A program made the translations under genes and the position numbers. The notes below the pieces were generated by a model. That model searched no databases. It was given only the letters and a program-made list of their open reading frames with translations, and was not told the DNA's origin. From the NCBI GenBank assembly GCA_902782245.1, contig CACZMI010000039.1:1-39326 (forward strand): a DNA stretch of 39,326 nucleotides, in the 5' to 3' direction. Source of the stretch: an uncultured Bacteroidales bacterium (GTDB lineage Bacteria; Bacteroidota; Bacteroidia; Bacteroidales; Bacteroidaceae). Positions 1 through 8,519 of this stretch are shown here, piece by piece (position 1 is the first letter of the stretch; each line of letters starts with the position of its first letter).

Positions 1-156
1 GACCCTAAACGTCGAACTCCTCCTTATAGTCCCCTTCGGGGCCTAACGTTCGTCAAACATGCGCCGTTCTTAACGGGATCCTCCAAGGCCCTCCGCTTAA
101 CGCCTCTCCACTGATGCTCCCCATTCCCAATACCATACTCCGGCTCCTGCAACTGG
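1..156 (+). repeat. Structured ~150-bp repeat, left copy, upstream of a DEDDh exonuclease
   Basis: This segment is near-identical to the reverse complement of 17367-17515. The first 98 bases match exactly. Later differences are one extra A at about 99-100 and a variable patch at about 122-137, before identity resumes in the CGGCTCCTGCAACTGG tail. Read on this strand it can fold. CCCC-TTCG-GGGG at 31-42 is a UUCG-capped hairpin, enclosed by CGAAC (13-17) pairing with GTTCG (48-52). CCGTT-CTT-AACGG follows at 64-76, and GGG-AT-CCT-CCA-AGG-CCC lies at about 75-91. No convincing ORF runs through it. The copy begins at base 1 of the window, so its true left edge may lie outside. It ends 54 nt before the exonuclease ATG. 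Whether it acts as RNA, as a DNA element or as a mobile unit cannot be decided from sequence alone. Confidence 0.85.
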
Positions 157-184
157 GAAACTTCAACACGATTGAATAATGTAT

Positions 185-192
185 TATCTTTG
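185..192 (+). promoter_or_regulatory. Bacteroidetes -7 box upstream of the exonuclease
   Basis: TATCTTTG matches TAnnTTTG and ends 18 nt before the ATG at 211, which implies a very short leader. No convincing -33 TTTG lies at the usual 19-21 nt spacing. The box lies just outside the repeat at 1-156. The second exonuclease gene has the same kind of box at nearly the same distance from its ATG. Confidence 0.45.
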
Positions 193-210
193 TATCATAT
201 TTGCATTGGG

Positions 211-702
211 ATGAAGGATTTTGCTGCAATTGATTTTGAGACGGCTAACAGTGAGCGGAGTTCGGTTTGCTCGGTGGGTGTGGTGATTGTGCGCGACGGT
301 GAGATTGTAGACTCGTTCTACTCGCTTATAAAGCCGGAGCCCGATTATTACAACTATTGGTGTCAGCGAGTGCATGGGTTATGCAGCCGCGACACGGACA
401 ATGCGCCCGTGTTTCCCGATGTCTGGGCCAAGATTGAACCGATGATTAAGGGGCTACCGCTCGTGGCGCATAACAGCCCGTTTGATGAAGGCTGTTTAAA
501 GGCCGTGTTCCGTACTTATCAGATGGATTATCCCGACTACGTTTTCTATGACACCCTTTACTGCTCAAGAAGGAAATTTCCGGCTTTAGAGAACCATCAG
601 CTGCAGACTGTGGCCGAAGCTTGCGGCTATCAGCTGGAGAATCACCACCACGCACTGGCCGATGCCGAGGCCTGCGCCTGGATTGCACGGGAGATATTAT
701 AA
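211..702 (+). CDS. DnaQ-like DEDDh 3'-5' exonuclease
   Basis: This 163-residue protein has the complete exonuclease core of the DNA polymerase III epsilon (DnaQ) family. ExoI is IDFET (D8, E10), ExoII is AHNSPFDEG with the metal-binding Asp, and ExoIII is HALADAEAC with the His and Asp of the DEDDh type. Family members degrade single-stranded DNA or RNA 3'-5' using two metal ions. It is a stand-alone exonuclease domain with no polymerase-binding tail or BRCT domain. I chose ATG 211 because IDFET usually lies close to the N terminus and a -7 box lies just upstream. An in-frame TTG at 172 would add 13 residues and would place that box inside the gene. It follows a ~150-bp repeat that also precedes the related exonuclease domain of the gene at 15423-17318. 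The exact substrate is unknown. Confidence 0.88.
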   Translation: MKDFAAIDFETANSERSSVCSVGVVIVRDGEIVDSFYSLIKPEPDYYNYWCQRVHGLCSRDTDNAPVFPDVWAKIEPMIKGLPLVAHNSPFDEGCLKAVFRTYQMDYPDYVFYDTLYCSRRKFPALENHQLQTVAEACGYQLENHHHALADAEACAWIAREIL

Positions 703-741
703 CTGAGCGGATGGAAAAGTTCCATAACTCAGGATTTATCA

Positions 742-749
742 TATCTTTG
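742..749 (+). promoter_or_regulatory. -7 box upstream of the secreted barrel-like protein
   Basis: TATCTTTG matches TAnnTTTG and lies 25 nt upstream of the ATG at 775. No clear -33 TTTG is seen at the expected spacing. Confidence 0.4.
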
Positions 750-774
750 TAACCAAACGACATACAACAACATT

Positions 775-1608
775 ATGAAAAGGCTATTTATCACATCGTT
801 AGTTGCCCTGTTTACAATGGGCATCTCAGCTCAGGACAATTTTGAAGCTTTCCGTCACCTTGGAGTAGGCGTCGAGGCCGGACTTCACGGAATCGGTATT
901 GATGTTGCAATGCCGGTTTATAAAGGTCTGATAGTAAAGGCAGGTTACAATTTCGTGCCGTCGGGAGATATCTTCAGCACCCAATTCAGCATTGACACTA
1001 AAGATCTTAAAGAGGCTCAGGAACAGTATGATGCAGTCATGCATTTCCAGAACAAGTTCGGTGACGAGGCCGTCATTGATGCAGGATTGCAGCTTGGCAT
1101 GTCAAATATCAAAGTTCTGTTGAACTGGTACCCCTTCCAATCCAGCAGTTTCTATCTGGCCGGCGGTATATACTGTTCCGCTAACAACAAGCCGTTCATA
1201 AGCATACACGGCAACACCACCCCGAATGACTGGGCTGCCCTTCTGGAACTGCGTGACAAGATGAACGATGACAGCTACGAGATTGCGCTCGAGATAGCCA
1301 ATCAGAAATACCCCGTAGTCGAGAAGGACGGTTGCGGTTACATGCAGGCCGATTTCAAGATGGATCCGCTCAAGTATTATGTGGGTCTGGGTCTGGGACG
1401 CTGCGTCCCCAACAAGAGAGTAGGACTGCAGTTTGAGCTGGGTGCATTGTTCTACACAGGCGCCAAGTTCTACCTTCAGGACAAGGAGGTTCCCATGGCC
1501 GATGCAGCCGAGCAGTTAGGTGATGCAGCCAAGACAGCCATCGGCTACATGGAGAAATTCCCCATCTATCCGCAGCTGGCACTCCGTCTCAACTTCCTGG
1601 CATTCTAA
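775..1608 (+). CDS. Secreted outer-membrane beta-barrel-like protein, function unknown
   Basis: This 277-residue protein starts with a signal peptide (KR, hydrophobic [15 protein letters not shown], cleavage near AQD). The mature part has alternating strands rich in glycine and aromatics, such as [52 protein letters not shown] and [18 protein letters not shown]. It ends in aromatic/hydrophobic alternation ([12 protein letters not shown]), as in small outer-membrane barrels. I do not recognise a specific family, and a periplasmic location is possible. The middle (about residues 140-180) is more helical and charged. Its stop codon overlaps the first base pairs of a 41-nt palindrome, and uvrA follows on the same strand from its own -7 box. 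Confidence 0.7.
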   Translation: MKRLFITSLVALFTMGISAQDNFEAFRHLGVGVEAGLHGIGIDVAMPVYKGLIVKAGYNFVPSGDIFSTQFSIDTKDLKEAQEQYDAVMHFQNKFGDEAVIDAGLQLGMSNIKVLLNWYPFQSSSFYLAGGIYCSANNKPFISIHGNTTPNDWAALLELRDKMNDDSYEIALEIANQKYPVVEKDGCGYMQADFKMDPLKYYVGLGLGRCVPNKRVGLQFELGALFYTGAKFYLQDKEVPMADAAEQLGDAAKTAIGYMEKFPIYPQLALRLNFLAF

Positions 1609-1647
1609 AATGATACAAAAGGGGACAGTCCCCTTTTGTATCATTTT
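1607..1647. repeat. 41-nt palindromic repeat (family B), copy 1
   Basis: Perfect 19-bp arms (AAAATGATACAAAAGGGGA and its complement) flank the loop CAG. The repeat overlaps the stop codon of the preceding gene. The GGGGA-CAG-TCCCC core followed by TTTT could also act as a terminator-like hairpin on either strand. Four further copies of exactly this length occur in the window. Confidence 0.9.
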
Positions 1648-1651
1648 GGTC

Positions 1652-1692
1652 AAAATAGTACCAAAGGGGCCTGACCCCAATGGTACTATTTT
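1652..1692. repeat. 41-nt palindromic repeat (family B), copy 2
   Basis: It lies 4 nt after copy 1 and has the same length and layout but different arms. AAAATAGTACCA pairs with TGGTACTATTTT, a two-base AA/AA mismatch follows, and the core is GGGG-CCTGA-CCCC. Both arms have changed relative to copy 1, so pairing is kept. This is what selection on a hairpin, or copying of a palindromic unit, would produce. Confidence 0.85.
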
Positions 1693-1705
1693 GCTGAATA
1701 AGCAT

Positions 1706-1713
1706 TACCTTTG
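1706..1713 (+). promoter_or_regulatory. -7 box upstream of uvrA
   Basis: TACCTTTG matches TAnnTTTG and lies 20 nt before the GTG start of uvrA, downstream of the two palindromic repeats. No -33 TTTG is seen at the normal spacing. Confidence 0.45.
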
Positions 1714-1733
1714 CAGTCTTAAACAACAAGAGG

Positions 1734-4565
1734 GTGAACAGCGAAGAGAATTCAATAAGAGTTAAGGGTGCAAGGGTTAACAACCTGAAGAACATATCGG
1801 TTGATATTCCGCGTGATACCTTTACCGTCATAACGGGTCTTTCGGGATCGGGCAAGTCATCACTGGCCTTTGATACGCTCTATGCCGAGGGCCAGCGCCG
1901 TTATGTGGAGTCACTCTCATCATACGCCCGCCAGTTCCTGGGCCGTATGAAAAAGCCCGAGTGCGATTTCATCGAGGGCCTGCCTCCCACAATAGCCATT
2001 GAGCAGCGTTCCGGCAACCGCAACCCGCGCTCCACCGTTGGCACTCAGACTGAGATTTACGAGTATCTCAAACTGCTGTTTGCCCGCATCGGCCATACCA
2101 TATCACCCGTAAGCGGCAAGGAGGTGCGCAAGCACAGCGTGGAGGATGTGGTAAGTTTCATGCAATCACAGCCCAAGGGAGTCCGCTTTACCGTTTTGGC
2201 GCCGATGCCCATGCGCGGCGGACGTAACCTGGAGGAGCAACTGCGCACATCGCTCAAGGAGGGATTCACCCGCATTGAGCACAAGTCAGAGATAATCCGC
2301 ATTGAGGACTTGCTCGCTGACAGCAAGCAATTGGCGGAGCTCTCCAAGCACACCAAGGAGATTTACCTGCTCATTGACCGCCTCACTACCGATGACTCAA
2401 AGGAGACTCTAAGCCGATTCACAGACTCCGTTGAGACTGCTTTCTTTGAGGGCGGCGGCGAATGCGCGCTACGTTTTTACGATACACCCGATACTCAACT
2501 CCATAAGTTCAGCAACCGCTTTGAGGCCGACGGCATCAAATTTGAGGAGCCTACTGACAACCTGTTCTCATTCAACTCGCCCGTAGGTGCGTGCCCCAAG
2601 TGCGAGGGATTCGGCCGAATAATAGGTATTGACGAGTCACTGGTCATTCCCAACCGCGCGCTGAGCGTATATGACGGCGCAGTGGTCTGTTGGCGTGGTG
2701 ACGTAATGAGCGAGTGGAAGGATGACTTTATCCTGCACGCACAGGAACATGATTTCCCCATATTCACACCATATTACCAACTGACCCAGGAGCAGAAAGA
2801 TTACCTGTGGCACGGAAGCGGTCGCGGCCGTGACGAGCGCGGCTGGGAGGAGACCTGCATTGACACCTTCTTCCGAATGCTGGAGAAGAGCCAGTACAAG
2901 ATCCAGTACCGTGTAATGCTGGCCCGATATCGCGGCAAGACCATCTGCCCCGAGTGTCACGGAACACGTCTGCGCAAGGAGGCCAGCTATGTACAGGTGG
3001 GCGGCAAGTCCATCAACCAGCTGGTGGAGATGCCCATATCGGAACTCAAGAAATATTTTGACGCGCTCACACTGCCCGAGCATGAGGCCAAGGCAGCCAA
3101 GCGCCTGCTCATAGAGATAAACAGCCGCATACAGTTCATGCTGGACGTAGGCCTGGAGTATCTCACGCTTAACCGTGCATCGGCCACGCTTTCGGGCGGC
3201 GAGAGCCAGCGCATAAACCTGGTCACATCGCTGGGCAGCAGCCTGATGGGATCGCTCTATGTTCTGGACGAGCCCAGCATCGGCCTGCACAGCCGCGATA
3301 CCGACAAGCTTATCAAGGTACTGCGTCAACTGCAGGAGATAGGCAACACCGTAGTTGTGGTGGAGCATGACGAGGAGATTATACGCGCATCGGACTATAT
3401 CATTGATGTGGGACCGGAGGCAGGACGCCACGGAGGTGAGATAATATATCAGGGACCCACCAGCCAGCTTGAAAAGAACAGCGGCAGTTGGACGGTAAAA
3501 TACCTGACCGGCGAGGAGTGCATCCCCGTGCCGCAGTCACGCCGTCCGTGGAACAATTATATAAAGGTAGTGGGTGCCCGCCAGAACAATCTGGACGGCA
3601 TTGACGTAAAGTTCCCGCTCAACGTGATGACCGTTGTAACGGGCGTGAGCGGATCGGGCAAGAGTACTCTGGTACGTGACGTGCTGTACCGCCACCTCAA
3701 GAACATATACGGAGAGTCCGGCGAGCGTCCCGGCGAGTGCATGGGCATTGAGGGCGATACTCAGATGGTACGCGCAGTGGAGTTTGTTGATCAGGACCCC
3801 ATAGGCAAGACCACCCGCTCCAACCCCGTCACCTACGTCAAGGCTTACGATGAGATACGCAAGCTGTTTGCAGACCAGCCGCTGTCGCATCAGATGGGCT
3901 ACAGGCCCACACACTTCTCATTCAACTCCGAGGGCGGACGCTGCGAGGAGTGCAAGGGCGAGGGTGTGGTAACCGTATCCATGCAGTTCATGTCGGACCT
4001 GCAGATGGTGTGCGAGAGCTGTCACGGCCGCCGTTTCAAGAACGATGTGCTGGAGGTAACCTACAAGGGCAAGAACATCTGGGACGTACTGGAGATGACT
4101 GTAAACCAGGCTGTCGAGTTCTTCTCGTCCGATGACCCCACGGAACGCCGGATTGTAAAGAAACTTGAGCCCCTGCGCCAGGTTGGACTGGGTTACGTAA
4201 AACTGGGTCAGTCGTCATCGACCCTGTCGGGCGGTGAGAGCCAGCGAGTAAAACTGGCCTATTTCCTGAGTCTGGAGAAGGCCGATCCCACCATATTCAT
4301 ATTCGATGAGCCCACCACCGGCCTTCACTTCCACGATATCCGCAAGCTGCTGGAATCTTTTGACGCCCTGATACGTCGCGGCCACACCGTAATCATCATA
4401 GAGCACAACATGGACGTGATCAAGTGCGCCGACCACGTCATCGACCTGGGCCCCGAAGGCGGAGAGCGCGGAGGCCATCTTGTAGTCTGCGGCACCCCCG
4501 AAGATGTCGCTGCCTGCCCCGAATCCTACACCGGCCGCTTCCTCAAAGCCAAACTCAAAAAATGA
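1734..4565 (+). CDS. uvrA: Excinuclease ABC subunit A (UvrA)
   Basis: This is the damage-recognition ATPase of nucleotide excision repair. It acts as a dimer and hands the lesion to UvrB. The 943 residues match the usual UvrA length. The first ATPase half has Walker [10 protein letters not shown] (35-43) and the UvrA-typical [14 protein letters not shown] and PPTIAIEQ. It also has zinc-type cysteines CPKC/CPEC and the ABC signature [11 protein letters not shown] with a Walker B ending in LDEPSIGLH. The second half repeats this: [30 protein letters not shown] and [10 protein letters not shown]. The start is GTG at 1734, 20 nt after a -7 box. An antisense open frame of 264 codons inside it is a shadow. 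The TGA stop lies inside a 41-nt palindrome. Confidence 0.98.
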   Translation: MNSEENSIRVKGARVNNLKNISVDIPRDTFTVITGLSGSGKSSLAFDTLYAEGQRRYVESLSSYARQFLGRMKKPECDFIEGLPPTIAIEQRSGNRNPRSTVGTQTEIYEYLKLLFARIGHTISPVSGKEVRKHSVEDVVSFMQSQPKGVRFTVLAPMPMRGGRNLEEQLRTSLKEGFTRIEHKSEIIRIEDLLADSKQLAELSKHTKEIYLLIDRLTTDDSKETLSRFTDSVETAFFEGGGECALRFYDTPDTQLHKFSNRFEADGIKFEEPTDNLFSFNSPVGACPKCEGFGRIIGIDESLVIPNRALSVYDGAVVCWRGDVMSEWKDDFILHAQEHDFPIFTPYYQLTQEQKDYLWHGSGRGRDERGWEETCIDTFFRMLEKSQYKIQYRVMLARYRGKTICPECHGTRLRKEASYVQVGGKSINQLVEMPISELKKYFDALTLPEHEAKAAKRLLIEINSRIQFMLDVGLEYLTLNRASATLSGGESQRINLVTSLGSSLMGSLYVLDEPSIGLHSRDTDKLIKVLRQLQEIGNTVVVVEHDEEIIRASDYIIDVGPEAGRHGGEIIYQGPTSQLEKNSGSWTVKYLTGEECIPVPQSRRPWNNYIKVVGARQNNLDGIDVKFPLNVMTVVTGVSGSGKSTLVRDVLYRHLKNIYGESGERPGECMGIEGDTQMVRAVEFVDQDPIGKTTRSNPVTYVKAYDEIRKLFADQPLSHQMGYRPTHFSFNSEGGRCEECKGEGVVTVSMQFMSDLQMVCESCHGRRFKNDVLEVTYKGKNIWDVLEMTVNQAVEFFSSDDPTERRIVKKLEPLRQVGLGYVKLGQSSSTLSGGESQRVKLAYFLSLEKADPTIFIFDEPTTGLHFHDIRKLLESFDALIRRGHTVIIIEHNMDVIKCADHVIDLGPEGGERGGHLVVCGTPEDVAACPESYTGRFLKAKLKK

Positions 4566-4599
4566 TACAAAAGGGGACAGTCCCCTTTTGTACTATTTT
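4559..4599. repeat. 41-nt palindromic repeat (family B), copy 3
   Basis: AAAATGATACAAAAGGGGA-CAG-TCCCCTTTTGTACTATTTT. The repeat covers the uvrA stop codon. The left arm matches copy 1 (TGATAC), but the right arm resembles copy 2 (GTACTA). The outer pairing is therefore imperfect, as if two variants had recombined. Confidence 0.9.
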
Positions 4600-4619
4600 T
4601 GAAATTTTGACTACATTTG
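4587..4619 (+). promoter_or_regulatory. Promoter of the YihY/BrkB gene, partly inside a palindromic repeat
   Basis: A -33 TTTG (4587-4590), a 21-nt spacer and a -7 TACATTTG (4612-4619) fit the Bacteroidetes promoter. The start codon is at 4644. The -33 box lies in the right arm of the 41-nt palindrome that ends uvrA. Confidence 0.6.
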
Positions 4620-4643
4620 TCCCTTGACTAACAGTTAATTGCT

Positions 4644-5984
4644 ATGGCAGATAAAAAGGAAAGCAAGCTCCATGTATTCATAGAGCGGGTCAAAAAGTTC
4701 GTCACAAAGGATATATGGTCATTTGAGTTGTATCAGAAAGGGCCACTGCGCCGTGCAGTAGCTAATGTTGTAAAGGTTGTAGTAATAGCCGTACGCACAT
4801 TCCTTGATGACAAGGTCATGACCAAGGCCGCAGCACTCACCTACTCCACACTGTTTGCCATCGTACCTATCCTGGCGCTAATATTTGCCGTTGCCCGCGG
4901 ATTCGGATTTGAGAACATCGTAACCAGCCTGCTACAGAACGGTATCATAGGCGAAAATGAAAGCCTCAACGCTGTAATGCAGTTTATTGACGGTTATATG
5001 CAGTACGTTTCAAGCGGCGCATTCATCGGAATAGGCCTGCTGTTCCTGCTCTTCTCGGTATATTCACTGGCCGATGGAATAGAAAGCAATCTGAATGCAA
5101 TCTGGCACGTGAAGAAGTCCCGCGGAATGGGCCGCAAGATAACCGATTATTTCTCACTGATACTGCTTATACCCATAGGAATCATCTGCCTGAGCGGTCT
5201 TTCAGTCCTGGCATCATCAATCCTGTCCCGCATGCAGGGATTCCAGCTTCTGGGAGGATTTGTCCAGTTCCTGGTATTCGCACTGCCATACCTTGTAGCC
5301 GGTCTTATCTTTACCGGATTCTACATATTCATGCCCAACACCAAGGTAAAGTTCAAATATGCCGTAATACCGGGTTTCATAGCAGGCTGCCTGTTCCAGA
5401 TACTTCAGCAACTCTACTTCAGCGGCCAGTTGGCATTGTCCAGTTACAACCAGATATACGGAGGTTTCGCAGCCCTGCCGCTGTTCCTTTTCTGGCTCAA
5501 TATCTCATGGTCAATCATACTGTTCGGCTGCCAGCTGGCATATGTAAGCCAGAACAACGACCATTTCAACTACTTCAAGGAGCCCGATAAGATAAGCCGC
5601 AAGCATGAGGATTTTTACTGCCTTATGGTAATGTCGCTCATCTGCAAGCGTTTTAACGAGCATAAGCCCGCCCTGACCCGCAAGGAACTGGCCGACCAAC
5701 TGCACATTCCGCTACGTTACGTAGTGTCATCACTTGATACGCTGACCGATGCCAAACTGTTGGAAACCGTACTCAAGGGTGATGAACGCGAGCCGGCTTA
5801 TGTTCCTGCCACCGATACCAAACAACTCACGGTAGTAAAGGTTCTGGCAGCCATCAACAACAGCGGCTACTGCGATATTGACCACGCTCTGGACAGCAAC
5901 ATCCGCGAGGCTCTGCTCAAGATTGACCAGGAGCGCAAGAGCCTGAGCGGTGACATTTGGTCCACTCCGCTGGCCGACCTTTGA
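4644..5984 (+). CDS. YihY/BrkB-family inner-membrane protein with C-terminal winged-helix-like region
   Basis: The 446 residues contain the YihY (formerly 'RNase BN', virulence factor BrkB) membrane domain. About six transmembrane segments lie between residues 45 and 310. Family motifs are the KAAALTYSTLFAIVPIL helix, SLADGIESNLNAIWHVKKSR and the FGCQLAYVSQN end of the last helix. Residues of about 320-446 are cytoplasmic and look like a winged helix (LTRKELADQLHIPLRYVVSSLDTLTDAKLLETV), an extension often seen in Bacteroidetes members. The molecular function of the family is not settled, and the old RNase BN assignment is considered wrong. It follows uvrA with its own promoter and ends in a strong terminator. 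The family call is certain and the role is not. Confidence 0.92.
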   Translation: MADKKESKLHVFIERVKKFVTKDIWSFELYQKGPLRRAVANVVKVVVIAVRTFLDDKVMTKAAALTYSTLFAIVPILALIFAVARGFGFENIVTSLLQNGIIGENESLNAVMQFIDGYMQYVSSGAFIGIGLLFLLFSVYSLADGIESNLNAIWHVKKSRGMGRKITDYFSLILLIPIGIICLSGLSVLASSILSRMQGFQLLGGFVQFLVFALPYLVAGLIFTGFYIFMPNTKVKFKYAVIPGFIAGCLFQILQQLYFSGQLALSSYNQIYGGFAALPLFLFWLNISWSIILFGCQLAYVSQNNDHFNYFKEPDKISRKHEDFYCLMVMSLICKRFNEHKPALTRKELADQLHIPLRYVVSSLDTLTDAKLLETVLKGDEREPAYVPATDTKQLTVVKVLAAINNSGYCDIDHALDSNIREALLKIDQERKSLSGDIWSTPLADL

Positions 5985-6006
5985 CAGCTTGTCAGATTAA
6001 AAACAT

Positions 6007-6036
6007 AAACGCATGACATTTTGTCATGCGTTTTTT
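6007..6036 (+). terminator. Intrinsic terminator after the YihY gene
   Basis: A 12-bp perfect stem (AAACGCATGACA with its complement) and a TTT loop are followed by a run of T to 6036. It lies 22 nt after the stop codon. Confidence 0.9.
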
Positions 6037-6068
6037 ATTGGCACCACATTTGTCTCTTATACTGCGAA

Positions 6069-6087
6069 GGCGCCCCGAAAGGGAGCC
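6069..6087 (+). promoter_or_regulatory. Leader hairpin upstream of hsp20
   Basis: GGCGCCCCGAAAGGGAGCC folds as GGC/GCC, one G-A mismatch and CCC/GGG around a CGAAA loop, about 45 nt before the start codon. Heat-shock leaders sometimes carry temperature-sensitive hairpins. This one does not cover the ribosome binding site, so thermosensing is only a guess. Confidence 0.3.
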
Positions 6088-6119
6088 GGATAAAACAGAA
6101 TGTTTAACAATTAAAGTAT

Positions 6120-6126
6120 AGGAGGT
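6120..6126 (+). promoter_or_regulatory. Strong Shine-Dalgarno sequence of hsp20
   Basis: AGGAGGT lies 7 nt before ATG 6134. A perfect Shine-Dalgarno is unusual in this window, where most genes have none, and it decides the start codon. Confidence 0.75.
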
Positions 6127-6133
6127 TACAACT

Positions 6134-6577
6134 ATGTTACTCGCAAGAAGAAATCAGAATTACAATCAGAATTGGTTACCCAGTCTGTTCAACGATTTTA
6201 TGAATGACGATTGGTTCACTACCCGCACCGCAGCCAGTGTACCGGCTCTGAACGTAATCGAGAATGAGAAGAACTACGAACTTGAGTTCGCTGTTCCGGG
6301 ACTTAAGAAAGATGAGCTGAACCTGCAGGTCGATGCCGACGGCGTAATGTCAATCTCAATGGTCCACAAGAACGAGGACAACAAGGAAGACAAGAAACGC
6401 AACTACATCCGCCGTGAGTTCTCATATCAGGAGTTCAACCAGAGCTACATCCTGCCCGATGATGCAGATCGCGACAAGATTTCGGCCAAAGTTGAGAATG
6501 GCGTACTGACAATCGACGTACCCAAACTGCCTGCCGAAAAGCAAGCCCAGGCCGTACAGAGCATCGCAATCTCATAA
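6134..6577 (+). CDS. Hsp20/alpha-crystallin small heat-shock protein
   Basis: This 147-residue ATP-independent holdase binds unfolding proteins as an oligomer in the cytoplasm. The alpha-crystallin domain runs from about residue 38 to 138. It starts at PALNVIENEKNYELEFAVPGLKKDEL and ends with the conserved ENGVLTIDVPK strand (the A-x-x-x-NGVLT motif). The short N-terminal arm (NWLPSLFNDFMNDDWF) is typical of the family and drives oligomer assembly. The strong Shine-Dalgarno suggests high translation. It converges on the xylanase gene, and a shared bidirectional terminator separates them. Confidence 0.95.
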   Translation: MLLARRNQNYNQNWLPSLFNDFMNDDWFTTRTAASVPALNVIENEKNYELEFAVPGLKKDELNLQVDADGVMSISMVHKNEDNKEDKKRNYIRREFSYQEFNQSYILPDDADRDKISAKVENGVLTIDVPKLPAEKQAQAVQSIAIS

Positions 6578-6594
6578 GGCATAAAAAGTTCAAC

Positions 6595-6627
6595 AAAAAA
6601 AGGAAGACCGTTTGGCCTTCCTTTTTT
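6595..6627. terminator. Bidirectional terminator between hsp20 and the xylanase
   Basis: An A-run, GGAAG-A-CC, a GTTT loop, GG-C-CTTCC and a T-run make a hairpin with U-tracts readable from both strands. It separates two convergent genes. Confidence 0.8.
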
Positions 6628-6630
6628 GTT

Positions 6631-8481
6631 TTATCTGATTACCACTTTCCTGTTGTTTATGATGTAAATGCCGGCGGGCAGTTCATCAAGGGATTCGGCA
6701 GCCACGCGCTGACCGAACAGATTGTAGATTGCCTTAGGTGCATCGGTCTCTTCACGGACATCTTCAACACCACTGGAAACACCGCCCAAGCCACGCACAA
6801 AGCCGGCGTAAGCATGTTTGCGGTATCCGTTGAAATCCCAGATACCCACCGGAGTATTGGCACGCCATCCGCCCTGCTCGGGAGAATCATTGGTACACCA
6901 CTGGCATATGCCCCACTGCTGCTCTGCAGGCACCAGACGGAAGTACTGCTTTATGATCCACTCATAGTAATTAGCCATATTCTTGTGCTGCTGCTCCGTC
7001 ATCTTCCCGGTAGGAACATCTTTGCCGTTAATATCCACATAACCCATATCCAGTTCACTTACACGGACATACTTGCCTGTTTCGGCCATAAGCCTGAACA
7101 TATTGATGATGGCGGTCTGCTTATTGGTCTGAGTGGAACCGTTCTCATAATATGAAATATGCATTTGGGTTCCGATGCCATCAATTTTGGTCACGCCGTC
7201 TGACTCCCACTTCTTAATCCAGTTGATAAGCGACTTGAGTTTCTTGTTCTGATCCCAGTCCGATTCCAGATTATAGTCATTTATAAATAGTACAATATCA
7301 TCGGGACCGTACTTACGGGCCAGACGACAGGCCTGGCGCACATAGTCCAGATCACCCATATAATCCTGCCAATAGAAGGCATCGCCGCCCACATCCCAAG
7401 TGGCATCCGGATTGCCGTTGGCACTGTACTTGGTTGAATGCTGAAGCGCATAGTTTCCGCTGCCGTCATTACCACCGCCGGAGATTGCCTCATTCACCAG
7501 ATCCCAAGCCTTGACTTTGCCGCCGCAGGCTTCCATCATACCCTTAATCCACTTGTCCATAGCATAAACAAGGGTATCGTGCATCTCCTGCGCTGTCTGA
7601 GGAACAGTCTTGACCTTATTACCCTCAAACTTTATGTTCCTGATATAAATATCACCTACATAATCGCCACACTGGAGCATATAGAAGTTATTTGCCATAG
7701 AAGCGGTATAATTGAACACCACATCCTGCCATTCTGTAGAGAAAGAAATATTGGCAGTTGAACCTCCGTCCCAGCTGCCGAGCTTTGTATGGAGCACTCC
7801 AGAAGCAGTTCCCCTTACAGTCATCGTCATCTTATAAGTCTTACCGGACTCAAGGGCGATATTTTCCATTGCCAGGAACTGCACATCCCATGAATTTGTA
7901 TTTATCTTGGTGCAAGTCAGCTTGAGGCCGTCGGTAGAATCAAACACATACGAATATCCGTAATTGTTAGTATCAGAATGCCAGCCAATACTCTTGTCGG
8001 TGCGGAAATCCTTGCTTGCCACCGTAGTGTATTCAGAACCTCCGTTGGGATCGGGCTTATCGGCCAGAAGCTTTAGCAGCCAACCTTTGGGCTGCTGGGA
8101 ATGCCATGCCAGAGTATGACCGTAAACGTTCAGACCGGCTGCGGTAGCAGTATTCACATAACTCTTAACCGTATTGAAGTTCATATCTCCGTTGCCGTTA
8201 ACCACACTGGCCATCTTCATGGCATTGCCTGCAACTGTCTCGGTAAAGTTGCCGTTTATCATGTTCCGGTAGGACTGATTATTGAGGTAGTCATTGACAG
8301 TGGTTCCGGCGCCCAGTTTGAAATTGGGATACTTGGAATAGTCTATATAGTCCTTGAGAGCATCATACTCGTCCAGATATCGGTAATCATCGTTATTGGG
8401 TTTACCCAACTCGAATTTCTCCTGCGCTGCAGCCGGCACTGCCAGGCTGAGAGCCATAATAAAATAGAATAAGTCCTTCAT
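6631..8481 (-). CDS. Secreted GH10 endo-beta-1,4-xylanase with inserted carbohydrate-binding module
   Basis: It hydrolyses internal beta-1,4 bonds of xylan. The 616-residue protein has a signal peptide (KDLFYFIMALSLAVPAAAQ). A first GH10 part lies at about residues 45-140 (NFKLGAGT, GHTLAWHSQQPKGW). A jelly-roll insert of about 140 residues (150-290) resembles the CBM inserted in Prevotella/Bacteroides GH10 enzymes. The rest of the barrel follows. The acid/base Glu lies in WDLVNEA (about E331) and the nucleophile in VSELDMGY (about E476). The C-terminal tail (AIYNLFGQRV...GIYIINNRKVVIR) is the short sorting-like tail of many secreted Bacteroidales proteins. An in-frame ATG lies two codons upstream at 8487. 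The predicted -7 box is so close that the leader is almost absent, which favours 8481. Confidence 0.95.
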   Translation of the reverse strand: MKDLFYFIMALSLAVPAAAQEKFELGKPNNDDYRYLDEYDALKDYIDYSKYPNFKLGAGTTVNDYLNNQSYRNMINGNFTETVAGNAMKMASVVNGNGDMNFNTVKSYVNTATAAGLNVYGHTLAWHSQQPKGWLLKLLADKPDPNGGSEYTTVASKDFRTDKSIGWHSDTNNYGYSYVFDSTDGLKLTCTKINTNSWDVQFLAMENIALESGKTYKMTMTVRGTASGVLHTKLGSWDGGSTANISFSTEWQDVVFNYTASMANNFYMLQCGDYVGDIYIRNIKFEGNKVKTVPQTAQEMHDTLVYAMDKWIKGMMEACGGKVKAWDLVNEAISGGGNDGSGNYALQHSTKYSANGNPDATWDVGGDAFYWQDYMGDLDYVRQACRLARKYGPDDIVLFINDYNLESDWDQNKKLKSLINWIKKWESDGVTKIDGIGTQMHISYYENGSTQTNKQTAIINMFRLMAETGKYVRVSELDMGYVDINGKDVPTGKMTEQQHKNMANYYEWIIKQYFRLVPAEQQWGICQWCTNDSPEQGGWRANTPVGIWDFNGYRKHAYAGFVRGLGGVSSGVEDVREETDAPKAIYNLFGQRVAAESLDELPAGIYIINNRKVVIR

Positions 8482-8488
8482 AATCATG

Positions 8489-8519
8489 CAAAATTACGCA
8501 AAAAAGAGCATCCGGCAAC
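8489..8519 (-). promoter_or_regulatory. Promoter of the GH10 gene, overlapping the nifJ terminator
   Basis: On the minus strand a GTTG (-33, 8519-8516), a 19-nt spacer and TAATTTTG (-7, 8496-8489) fit the Bacteroidetes promoter. The GTTG is exactly the loop of the nifJ terminator hairpin. The transcript would start at or within a few bases of the ATG, so it would be nearly leaderless. Confidence 0.45.

Noticed and set aside
1-156. Element as the omega RNA (HEARO) of an IscB system
   Set aside because: The downstream genes are DEDDh exonucleases with no HNH/RuvC IscB-like protein nearby. Only the layout and the ATGA-like junction are similar.
446-763. 105-codon minus-strand frame over the first exonuclease gene
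   Set aside because: It overlaps the DEDDh catalytic motifs on the opposite strand and has low-complexity Arg-rich content typical of a shadow frame.
2637-3431. 264-codon open frame antisense to uvrA
   Set aside because: It is antisense to strongly conserved UvrA sequence and shows no recognisable protein features.
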